From Parachlamydia sp. (lineage in GTDB: Bacteria > Chlamydiota > Chlamydiia > Chlamydiales > Parachlamydiaceae), in the NCBI GenBank assembly GCA_021298935.1, contig JAJTHR010000155.1, forward strand, positions 1-5,468: a stretch of 5,468 nucleotides of DNA, written 5' to 3'. The stretch's first letter is position 1, and every line of letters begins with the position of its first letter. The translations under genes and the position numbers were made by a program. A model generated the notes under the pieces. It did no database searches and was not told the DNA's origin. It was given only the letters and a program-made list of their open reading frames with translations. Shown in pieces: positions 1-5,331 of this stretch.

Positions 1-71
1 TCTCCATCACTTTTAGCTCCTGCAATGAGGGCTTCTATTTTGCGAATTTTATCAGCTATATCCATAAACAT
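1..71 (-). CDS. N-terminal fragment of an uncharacterised small protein
   Basis: The reverse strand opens with ATG at 71 and stays open to the window edge, giving about 23 codons that begin MFMDIADKIRKIEALIAGAK. A second in-frame ATG at 65 is an equally possible start; neither has a convincing Shine-Dalgarno sequence. The amphipathic, helical 'KIRKIEALIAGAKSDGE' stretch resembles the start of small uncharacterised accessory or phage-type proteins, possibly DUF2786-like; this is from memory of the pattern and is weak. The rest of the gene lies outside the window, so no function is proposed. It is divergent from the plus-strand reading frame that opens at 84, leaving almost no room between them for two promoters. 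Confidence 0.5.
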   Translation of the reverse strand, partial: MFMDIADKIRKIEALIAGAKSDG

Positions 72-83
72 AATTGGGGTTAA

Positions 84-257
84 GGAAAAACAGTTTACGG
101 GAATAGAAAATTAAATTCACGCATTCTCACCGCAAGGACACTAAAAATCAAAAATGATCTAGAAGCAAGCACCGACAATTCTATTCAATTACAAATCACA
201 AAAATAAAGAACATTTTAGGAGGACGAGAAAAATACTACAGTCCGCCGATCTATGTT
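84..257 (+). other. Open, protein-like 5' extension of the 258-1277 gene without a normal start codon
   Basis: The frame of the downstream gene is open from the stop codon TAA at 81-83 through to GTG 258, adding 58 codons. The translation looks like real protein and runs smoothly across the GTG (for example ILGGREKYYSPPIYVVLFDE, spanning roughly 213-272). It contains no ATG, GTG or TTG. An AAGGA at 134-138 sits 8 nt before an ATC codon (147), and an AGGAGG at 218-223 has no start codon at a proper distance in this frame. The simplest reading is a gene whose true 5' end was lost by recombination or by mutation of the start; initiation at a rare ATT/ATC codon is the alternative. Confidence 0.45.
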
Positions 258-1277
258 GTGCTTTTTGATGAACTAAAACAACTTCTAGAACTGGCTCTTA
301 CAGCAGGATATACAGATGTGTGCAAGAAATATTGCAAATTGAACATTTACAAAAAATCGGTTCAAAAAGAACCTTCTCAAACAACTCGCTGGGGATTATT
401 AAATGATCAGGGAGTGGTTTACAAGATTTTGTCCTCAGAAGAAATTGCTGAAGCAACAGATAATCCTAATCTGATCAGTATCCCGCCAGAAACTCATTGG
501 ATTGACCAAACATTTATTGAGCTTTTTTCGATCGTTCCTTCATTAAATAAAACCTATGAATCCAAGAGGGCAACGCAATCAGATCAAATTCACGATCCTG
601 CCGTCGTCTGGTGGTGGATGCAAAGTGCTTTAAGCTTCTGGAATGCTTCACAATCTCATTTTGAACAGCCCCAGTCTCCTCCAAAGACTCAAACTGACTG
701 CTCCAAACATTTTACCAAGTTGTGTGAAGTATCTGCATGGAGAGAGATTGAGGATGCCAAAAGAGGAAATCCTTCTAGATCCAAGGCTTTCATTTTTACT
801 GACACCTTCTTCCGTAATGGCCTTAGAACTCTCACCAATGAAATCATCGCTTTTTTGTCTAATCCAGACATAAGCACAGAGTCATCTTCCTGTACTTTTG
901 AGCTTCAGCTAAATGATAACGAATTATGGATCTTGGTGACGCCAAACAATGGTCAAGTTGAAAGGCTTTATTTACAGAAGTTTCATGATGGCGAACACCC
1001 AAATGGTTCTTCAACCTTGCGTTTTGTGAAAAAACTTTTCCAGAAACCTCAAGGAGGACAGATCAAAGTTGAGTTATTGTACAAATCTGAGTCTATCGCT
1101 AAGTATATCAATCGCCTGCATATGCCTAAGGACTTAAAAAAGTTATTCTTTCACACAACTCATGGGGACCGTGTTCAATTCAATGGCATTAAAATCACCA
1201 CTGAAAATAGTCCATTAGTAAATATTGAATTGATTTTGAAAGAATTAAGAAAAAGACATCAAAAGACAAAAATCTAA
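258..1277 (+). CDS. Uncharacterised protein, probably 5'-truncated
   Basis: A 339-codon frame from GTG 258 to TAA 1275-1277. I do not recognise the family. Visible features, numbered from the GTG: a helical N-terminus (1-35); a WGLLNDQG turn followed by an acidic helix (45-67); an aromatic patch HDPAVVWWWMQSALSFW (about 112-128); a low-complexity Pro/Gln linker with HFEQPQSPPKTQTD (about 134-147); a mixed alpha/beta C-terminal half (about 158-310); and a basic tail ending KELRKRHQKTKI. No signal peptide or membrane helix is seen, so it is probably cytoplasmic. GTG 258 is the first conventional start but has no Shine-Dalgarno at the right distance, and the frame is open and protein-like for 58 more codons upstream, so the annotated start is doubtful. 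The gene converges on the Nudix gene with 55 bp between stops. It may be a functional orphan or a pseudogene that lost its 5' end. Confidence 0.6.
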   Translation: MLFDELKQLLELALTAGYTDVCKKYCKLNIYKKSVQKEPSQTTRWGLLNDQGVVYKILSSEEIAEATDNPNLISIPPETHWIDQTFIELFSIVPSLNKTYESKRATQSDQIHDPAVVWWWMQSALSFWNASQSHFEQPQSPPKTQTDCSKHFTKLCEVSAWREIEDAKRGNPSRSKAFIFTDTFFRNGLRTLTNEIIAFLSNPDISTESSSCTFELQLNDNELWILVTPNNGQVERLYLQKFHDGEHPNGSSTLRFVKKLFQKPQGGQIKVELLYKSESIAKYINRLHMPKDLKKLFFHTTHGDRVQFNGIKITTENSPLVNIELILKELRKRHQKTKI

Positions 1278-1332
1278 AATATCTAATCAACTATTGAGCT
1301 GAATTAACCAGAGCTATTTTTCTTACATTTGT

Positions 1333-1926
1333 TCACACATTACCGCAGACATTTCTTTTTCCAATCTCGCTTTCTAAAATCCCTAGAGAGCTTAGCTTTT
1401 CCATGCATCTTTTCATATGAGGATCGGCTTGATTATAAGGAATTTGGTCTGGGTTGAACCAACAAATTTGAACAAACTCTTCTAAATCAAATATATATGA
1501 AACAGAAGAACATCCCTTGAGAATATACCAAAGAGAAATGTCAGTATGTCCAGATGTCTGACCAACCGTTTTAGTTACAGTTAGAAAGAGAGGATCTGCC
1601 ATTATAAAATTTGCTTCAATCCCGAGCTCTTCCAATATCTCTCGCTTTACTGTTTCCCTGGGATGTTCATTTGGTTCAACATGTCCCCCAGCTGGTAGCC
1701 AAAGTCCTGCTTTTTTATGATCAACTAATAAGACTTGATTGGTTGAAGAATCTATAATAAGAAAATAAGCAACGAGATGAGGGTCTGGTGTGGCTGGTTT
1801 TGCAATCCGAAAAATTGCTGCACCTGATTCAATCCAATGTTTTGTAAATGAGATGTGCTCTTGTTCCATCTCATCAAAAGGAGAAAGAGAATTTATTGTG
1901 CAGTGGATTTCATTCCGAATAGACAT
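1333..1926 (-). CDS. Nudix hydrolase
   Basis: A 197-residue protein that hydrolyses a nucleoside diphosphate linked to some other moiety (X); the substrate cannot be read from the sequence. The signature GX5EX7REUXEEXGU is complete at residues 81-103: Gly81, Glu87, Arg95-Glu96, Glu99-Glu100 and Gly102-Ile103; the REXXEE glutamates bind the catalytic metal. The preceding strand GLWLPAGGH (74-82) is typical of the fold. A ~35-residue N-terminal extension with FTKHWIESGAAIFRIAKP (27-44) precedes the Nudix domain, and GHTDISLWY (126-134) lies in the second half; both fit a bacterial group usually annotated only as 'NUDIX domain-containing protein'. No signal peptide, so cytoplasmic. The ATG at 1926 has a GGAG (1937-1940) 10 nt upstream, somewhat far but usable. 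It is divergent from the toxin operon; the 205 bp between them must hold its promoter, which I could not pick out with confidence. The family assignment is secure, the substrate unknown. Confidence 0.95.
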   Translation of the reverse strand: MSIRNEIHCTINSLSPFDEMEQEHISFTKHWIESGAAIFRIAKPATPDPHLVAYFLIIDSSTNQVLLVDHKKAGLWLPAGGHVEPNEHPRETVKREILEELGIEANFIMADPLFLTVTKTVGQTSGHTDISLWYILKGCSSVSYIFDLEEFVQICWFNPDQIPYNQADPHMKRCMEKLSSLGILESEIGKRNVCGNV

Positions 1927-2049
1927 CTCTAGTTTTCTCCAAGAATCTAATTAATTGCTTAAAAGCTCATATTGAGAAGATCTTATTTTCTAAGGGTGAA
2001 GTCACTAATTGTGTTGCTTTACGTCATTTTATGCCAAGTTTTTTCCAGT

Positions 2050-2071
2050 CTTGTGTGTAAACAAACACAAG
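2050..2071. repeat. Inverted repeat upstream of the toxin-antitoxin promoter
   Basis: Perfect 7-bp arms CTTGTGT (2050-2056) and ACACAAG (2065-2071) are separated by 8 bp. The repeat lies 11 bp upstream of the -35 box of the toxin operon and between that promoter and the divergent Nudix gene. It could be a second regulator site for either gene, or could arise by chance. No T-run follows on either strand, so it is not an obvious terminator. Confidence 0.4.
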
Positions 2072-2082
2072 GAACGTCTCTA

Positions 2083-2111
2083 TTGACAATGTATCACTTA
2101 AATGATACAAT
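2083..2111 (+). promoter_or_regulatory. Sigma-70 promoter of the toxin-antitoxin operon
   Basis: The -35 box TTGACA (2083-2088) is a perfect consensus; 17 bp later the -10 box TACAAT (2106-2111) differs from TATAAT at one base. Transcription would start near 2118, leaving a leader of only about 13 nt before the toxin ATG at 2132, which includes the purine-rich AGAGAG (2121-2126) that probably acts as ribosome binding site. The match and spacing make this the only convincing promoter in the window. Confidence 0.85.
2090..2109. promoter_or_regulatory. Palindromic operator inside the toxin-antitoxin promoter
   Basis: Arms TGTATCA (2090-2096) and TGATACA (2103-2109) are perfect reverse complements around a 6-bp centre containing TTAA; the core GTATCACTTAAATGATAC (2091-2108) is palindromic in 16 of 18 positions. 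It fills the spacer and overlaps the first bases of the -10 box, so a protein bound here would block RNA polymerase. The XRE-type antitoxin encoded in the same operon is the obvious ligand, as HigA-like antitoxins repress their own operons through such palindromes. The site is seen directly; the ligand is inferred. Confidence 0.8.
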
Positions 2112-2131
2112 CATAAATAAAGAGAGAAGCA

Positions 2132-2521
2132 ATGAAACGACGAATTGCCTACGAGGGAAGCGAGTTCACGATTGAATGGTATTGTGACAGTAAAGGACAT
2201 AGCCCAGCTCTTGAGTATTTTTTTGAACAACCAAAAGATAAACAACGTAAGCTCCTTAATCTTTTTCGTTTAATGGGAGAACAAGGCAAGATTTTCGATG
2301 AGACAAAGTTCAGAAATGAAGGGGATGGAATTTATGCTTTTAAGCCCCAACCTGATCGTTATTTATGTTTTTTCTTCAGGGGAAAGAAAATCATTGTAAC
2401 CAATGCCTTTATCAAAAAAACGCAAAAGCTTCCACAAAACGAAAAAGAGCAGGCATTAAAGGCTTATCAAAGTTATGAAAAAAGAGTAAAAGAAGGAAAG
2501 TATTATGAAAAAGAAGCTTAA
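2132..2521 (+). CDS. Gp49/HigB-like toxin of a type II toxin-antitoxin system
   Basis: A 129-residue protein of the phage-derived Gp49-like/HigB group (PF05973) in the RelE superfamily. Family members usually cleave mRNA at the ribosome. Visible features: an N-terminal strand with EFTIEWYCD (11-19); a helix-rich middle (about 25-50); the DGIYAFKPQPDRYLCFFF segment (65-82), equivalent to the usual 'glyElR...yRvly' core, but with AFK in place of the common ELR; then GKKIIVTNAFIKKTQKLP (84-101), the family's hallmark 'F.KKtqktP', and a basic C-terminal helix. Lys71 and Arg77 plus the KKTQK lysines are candidate RNA-binding or catalytic residues. Length is slightly above the usual ~110. It is the first gene of the operon, toxin-first as in HigBA, and its end overlaps the antitoxin start by 17 nt. 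The ATG at 2132 is preceded by AGAGAG. The family is clear; toxicity is inferred, and the altered ELR motif leaves some doubt about activity. Confidence 0.88.
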   Translation: MKRRIAYEGSEFTIEWYCDSKGHSPALEYFFEQPKDKQRKLLNLFRLMGEQGKIFDETKFRNEGDGIYAFKPQPDRYLCFFFRGKKIIVTNAFIKKTQKLPQNEKEQALKAYQSYEKRVKEGKYYEKEA

Positions 2522-2813
2522 GTCTACTTATGAAGAATTTATTGAAGATGAGGAGCAAAAAGCTTTACTTGATAAAGAATACAAAGAGCTGCTCTTATCT
2601 GAACTACTCATTGCAGCAATGGAACATGATCATATTTCAGTAAGAAAATTAGCCTCAGCTGCGGGCGTATCTCCAACAATTATTCAGGGTTTAAAATCAG
2701 GATCAAAAACAAATATAACAATTGATACTTTATCCAGGATTTTGGATGCTGTTGGCTATCAAATTATCTTTACTCCAAAGAATGGCCCTGAAAAAAGATT
2801 AAAACTAGCATAG
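2505..2813 (+). CDS. HigA-like XRE-family antitoxin and autorepressor
   Basis: A 102-residue protein expected to neutralise the upstream toxin and repress the operon. Residues 1-40 form a charged helical N-terminus (YEEFIEDEEQKALLDKEYKE). A helix-turn-helix of the XRE/Cro type covers about 44-89: VRKLASAAG (46-54), turn, recognition helix SPTIIQGLKSG (56-66), then ITIDTLSRILDAVGYQIIF (71-89), the typical XRE helices 4-5 ending in a strand. The ATG at 2505 has AAGGA at 2493-2497, 7 nt upstream, inside the toxin gene. The 17-nt overlap with the toxin suggests translational coupling. The palindrome in the operon promoter (2090-2109) is the likely binding site. Function as antitoxin is inferred from the fold and gene order. 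Confidence 0.9.
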   Translation: MKKKLKSTYEEFIEDEEQKALLDKEYKELLLSELLIAAMEHDHISVRKLASAAGVSPTIIQGLKSGSKTNITIDTLSRILDAVGYQIIFTPKNGPEKRLKLA

Positions 2814-2817
2814 AAGT

Positions 2818-3273
2818 ATGGTTGCTAAAAAAACAAAAGAAGTTCTGCAAAAAATCACAGAGGAAATTAATAACGAATATGGCTTTCACGATGGAATTCC
2901 TCGTATCAACTATGGGCCATGTGGCGTTTTTGCCCAGATTTTTTTCAAAAAATGGAATGAGCTTTTCAAAAATAAGGTTCATATTTGTTTCATTTTGACA
3001 ACATCTAAAGATGAATGTGATCATGTATTAATCAGACTACCTTCAGGGGACTTATATGATGGAGGAGTGGGGATCCATACAGAGGAAGAATATGGCTCCA
3101 AATTTCTGATTGAAGAGATGCTAGAATATGATGAAGCTCTTTTAGAAAAATGGTCATACGGTCTTGATCGTATCTATCCAAGATTTTGTCCACATTTTGA
3201 TCGTAAATTCATCGAAAAAATAGTTAATTCTAATCTTGATGATCTTTCATCATTTTTAAATAATAGCAATTAA
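2818..3273 (+). CDS. Putative papain/transglutaminase-like protein, third gene of the toxin-antitoxin operon
   Basis: A 151-residue protein I cannot place in a named family. Its layout suggests a thiol enzyme: a charged N-terminal helix (1-20), then NYGPCGVFAQIFFKKWNELF (31-50) with Cys35 at the start of a helix, a strand with HICFIL (55-60), DHVLIRLPSG (68-77) with His69 opening a strand, and DLYDGGVG (78-85) with Asp81. Cys at a helix N-terminus followed by His and Asp on neighbouring strands is the triad order of papain-like, NlpC/P60 and transglutaminase folds, and 'HV.vrl..g.lyDggvG' fits that fold. The triad is inferred from pattern, not homology. No signal peptide, so presumably cytoplasmic. 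Its ATG lies 4 nt after the antitoxin stop with only a weak GAAG before it, implying translational coupling and co-transcription. The stop overlaps the stop of the convergent acetyltransferase by 4 nt. It may be a peptidase or amidase working with the toxin-antitoxin pair, or an unrelated passenger. Confidence 0.75.
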   Translation: MVAKKTKEVLQKITEEINNEYGFHDGIPRINYGPCGVFAQIFFKKWNELFKNKVHICFILTTSKDECDHVLIRLPSGDLYDGGVGIHTEEEYGSKFLIEEMLEYDEALLEKWSYGLDRIYPRFCPHFDRKFIEKIVNSNLDDLSSFLNNSN

Positions 3274-4133
3274 TTACTGGTATTTCCAAATAAAAGAGCA
3301 AAGTAACCGATATGTGATACTCCAAGGGATTTGTACAATTTTTGCGCAGGAAAATTTTGCTCTCCTGTAAAAATAATTATTTTGCGGATTTTGTGAATTT
3401 CTTTCGCATCTAATAGAAGTTGTTGCATGACTGATTTAGAATATCCTCTTTGTCTAAAGCTGGGCATGGTATAAACACCCCCAACTTGTCCTAAGTCCAA
3501 AGCTTTGGCATTTAAGTCAGCAATAGATACAAGTACATTCTCAAGGAACAGTCCCCAAATGATCTTTCTTTCAGTTTTTTCAAGAAATTGATTGAATAAT
3601 TGTGTATCGGTCAAGTCATTAGGAAGGCCTTCTTCAATAAGATAATCGAGGCGCAATGGTTTCCATTGAATATAATCAGCTTCTGTTAAAAGTCTTACAT
3701 TTTCCTGAGGCAAGAAATTGTGTTTATTTAACACAATGCTGTAAAGGATCTCCTTAGATGCGAAAACCTCTTTTTGGATGATTTTTTTATCCTTAAGATA
3801 TTTCCAAAATGGCTCACAAAAATTCCAGTTTCCAACAACTCCTTTTAAAGGCATAGGTTCTTGATGACAAGCATCTAAGACTAAATCAAAAATAGCATCT
3901 CGCACTATTGTTTCTATGAGTAAGTTACCTTTTCGAGTGAGGCAAAAGACTCCTACTACTTGACCTTGAGAACGAATCAATTTAAAATTCCCCGAATAAG
4001 GGGCATCAGTCAGTGTCGGTCCATAATTTTCAAAGTTGCCCAATAAAAAAAGAATATAATTCTCATGCTGCTTCAAAAAATCAAACATTTCATCTTGAGA
4101 AGATGAGGTAACAGTTTCTACTGAATAAATCAT
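3270..4133 (-). CDS. GNAT-family acetyltransferase with an extra N-terminal half
   Basis: A 287-residue protein matching the layout of the 'predicted acetyltransferase' group (COG3393/FR47-like): a degenerate N-terminal half (about 1-140) followed by a C-terminal GNAT domain (about 145-285). The acetyl-CoA binding motif A is seen as QVGGVYTMPSFRQRGYSKSV (216-235), with RQRGYS (228-233) as the pyrophosphate-binding Q/RxxGxG/A loop, here with Ser at the last position. Motif B follows as NFPAQKLYKSLGV (260-272), with the usual Asn, Tyr and Leu-Gly. The acceptor substrate cannot be predicted. No signal peptide or membrane segment. The ATG at 4133 lies 2 nt after the stop of the carbon-nitrogen hydrolase, with AAGAG a short distance upstream inside that gene, so the two are very probably one operon. 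The N-terminal half may be a diverged second GNAT fold, as in other two-domain members. Confidence 0.88.
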   Translation of the reverse strand: MIYSVETVTSSSQDEMFDFLKQHENYILFLLGNFENYGPTLTDAPYSGNFKLIRSQGQVVGVFCLTRKGNLLIETIVRDAIFDLVLDACHQEPMPLKGVVGNWNFCEPFWKYLKDKKIIQKEVFASKEILYSIVLNKHNFLPQENVRLLTEADYIQWKPLRLDYLIEEGLPNDLTDTQLFNQFLEKTERKIIWGLFLENVLVSIADLNAKALDLGQVGGVYTMPSFRQRGYSKSVMQQLLLDAKEIHKIRKIIIFTGEQNFPAQKLYKSLGVSHIGYFALLFGNTSN

Positions 4134-4135
4134 TC

Positions 4136-4954
4136 TTATTCTCTTTTTGCGGTTTTACAAGTTAATCGAGTTATTTCTGCTGCTAAAGTTGCACTGCCAT
4201 GCATTCTCCGACCTTTTTCATGAAATAAACGATTTAGCGGAATTTCAGTGACAATAAACCCCTCTTTTCCCTCCAAACTACGAGCAATTTCTGCACCGTC
4301 TGGATCGTAAATTACACTATGGCCTGGACAAACTGATGCACGATCGTTGTCCCAAATCCAATCAGCAGAGATAAGCCAGCAACGATTTTCGTGCGTTCGA
4401 GCAACAAACTGACTATAGTATGGAGGACGTTTTGCATAAGCATGATCCAGAGAGACTTTATTACACATAGGGGAAAAAAGAATGGTTGCTCCCTGCATTG
4501 CAAGAATGCGTGCAGGTTCAAAGTAGTTAGTATCGAGGCAGATTATAACTCCAAATGTAATACCTTTACTTGTAATAGGAAAAAAAGAAGTTCCTGAAGC
4601 AAAATAGTTGTGATAAAGGTAATGCTTTCTCTGAATACCAAGTAGAGTGCCATTTTCAATAATTGCAGCTGAATCAAAAATTTGATTACCAGCCCGTTCG
4701 TTAAAACCGACAATTACAGTTACAGCAAAATTTCTGAAGACTTCAATCCATTCTTGGAAATCTTGTCCTCCAACTTCTAGGGAATTTTTATGAGCTAAGT
4801 CTTCTTGAGCATAGTAGCCAGTTAAAGTCCCTTCTGGGAGGCATAAAAAATCAATATGCTTAGATGCAGCTTTTTCCAAGATGTTTTGCATCTGAGCTTT
4901 TCGAGCTTGAATGTCATTAGCGGGAGTATATTGGTAGGCTGCAACTTTAATCAT
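4136..4954 (-). CDS. Carbon-nitrogen hydrolase (nitrilase superfamily)
   Basis: A 272-residue cytoplasmic enzyme that hydrolyses a non-peptide C-N bond (amide or carbamoyl group). The Glu-Lys-Cys triad is complete: Glu41 in LCLPEGTLTGY (37-47), Lys110 in GIQRKHYLYH (106-115) and Cys139 in FGVIICLDTNYFEPAR (134-149). The usual ending is present: HSVIYDPDGAEIARS (212-226) and the strand GFIVTEIPL (232-240). Length is typical of a stand-alone superfamily member with no fused domain. The Asp-Thr-Asn after the Cys differs from the common CYD/CWD of omega-amidases and carbamoyl-putrescine amidases, so the substrate is left open. The ATG at 4954 has only weak TGAG purines upstream. The acetyltransferase gene follows after 2 nt, indicating an operon; amidase plus acetyltransferase suggests modification of a small amine or amide, which is inference. 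A GNAT-like remnant lies 7 nt upstream. Confidence 0.93.
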   Translation of the reverse strand: MIKVAAYQYTPANDIQARKAQMQNILEKAASKHIDFLCLPEGTLTGYYAQEDLAHKNSLEVGGQDFQEWIEVFRNFAVTVIVGFNERAGNQIFDSAAIIENGTLLGIQRKHYLYHNYFASGTSFFPITSKGITFGVIICLDTNYFEPARILAMQGATILFSPMCNKVSLDHAYAKRPPYYSQFVARTHENRCWLISADWIWDNDRASVCPGHSVIYDPDGAEIARSLEGKEGFIVTEIPLNRLFHEKGRRMHGSATLAAEITRLTCKTAKRE

Positions 4955-4961
4955 TTTGATC

Positions 4962-5096
4962 TCATAGACTCTTTTTTAGCATACACATCTTAGATTCTTT
5001 TTCATATCATTCTCGTGTGAATTCAATTGAATATCTAAGTTTTTGATAAACTGGCAAGCCTTCCCAATTCATAGTGTGAAGCGTAATAAAAAAAGC
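4962..5096 (-). pseudogene. Remnant of a GNAT acetyltransferase C-terminus
   Basis: On the reverse strand, reading towards the carbon-nitrogen hydrolase, one frame gives FFITLHTMNWEGLPVYQKLR, then YSIEFTRE, a TGA stop at 5009-5007, then YEKESKMCMLKKSL and a final TGA at 4964-4962. This is the usual end of many GNAT enzymes: strand, 'W/F-E-x-L-P-x-Y-x-K-L-G-Y-x-I-E-F', then 'G-Y-x-K-x-S-x-x-x-L-K-K-x-L'. Two decay marks are visible: the expected Gly codon (GGA) is TGA, and the expected Gly in 'KLGY' is Arg. Upstream the frame meets more stops, so most of the gene is missing or scrambled. The identification rests on pattern memory, not alignment. Confidence 0.55.
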
Positions 5097-5331
5097 CCAT
5101 AGAATTATGGATTAAAATATAACAACCTCCACAAAATTTTGGAAATTTTTTTAAAGCTTTCTTCTTAGGACAATTATCATAAATATGAACAGGTACTGCT
5201 TCTATTTAAGGAGTATACCCCCTGCTGTTTTCCAAGGTGCTTGTTCCATCACCTGGGAGTCCCAGGCAACTTTCTCTTAGCCTACTCTCTGCGCTCGATT
5301 AGAAGAATTCAATGCATACGGGATGTGTATC
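5097..5331. other. Gap without an intact gene; possible decayed coding sequence
   Basis: No complete gene, tRNA or clear promoter is visible in this stretch or in the flanking remnant. The reverse strand has two protein-like pieces in different frames: about 5268-5205 (VAWDSQVMEQAPWKTAGGIL, ending at a TAG at 5204-5202) and an open run from 5205 down to a stop at 5037-5035 (AVPVHIYDNCPKKKALKKFP and onwards). Neither has a start codon at its head, and I recognise neither. They may be frameshifted remains of older genes, fitting a decayed region beside an insertion sequence, or chance open frames. Confidence 0.35.
5252..5266. repeat. Perfect short palindrome
   Basis: CCTGGGA and TCCCAGG flank a single G, giving perfect 7-bp arms at 5252-5258 and 5260-5266. 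It is GC-rich against an AT-rich background and lies 66 bp before the putative insertion sequence end. With a 1-nt loop it cannot form a fully paired hairpin, so a protein-binding site or chance inside decayed coding sequence is more likely than a terminator; no T-run follows directly. Confidence 0.45.

Noticed and set aside
643..877. Short frames on both strands inside the 258-1277 gene
   Set aside because: Shadow frames; the long frame has better length and composition.
1278..1332. AGCT...AGCT followed by ATTTTTCTT between the two convergent stops
   Set aside because: Only a 4-bp stem; not a supportable terminator.
1972..2175. Plus-strand 67-codon frame with a hydrophobic N-terminal stretch resembling a signal peptide
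   Set aside because: It starts at TTG without a ribosome binding site, runs through the promoter and operator of the toxin operon and overlaps the toxin gene in another frame.
2770..3024. Minus-strand frame over the antitoxin end and the third gene
   Set aside because: A shadow of two well-supported plus-strand genes; no ribosome binding site and no family features.
3237..3257. Hairpin TGATGA-TCTT-TCATCA followed by TTTTT, terminator-like
   Set aside because: The 6-bp stem has only two G-C pairs and lies inside the end of the third operon gene, where it arises from repeated Asp and Ser codons; too weak to call.
4312..4597. Short frames on both strands inside the carbon-nitrogen hydrolase gene
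   Set aside because: They overlap a gene with a complete catalytic triad and show no motifs of their own.
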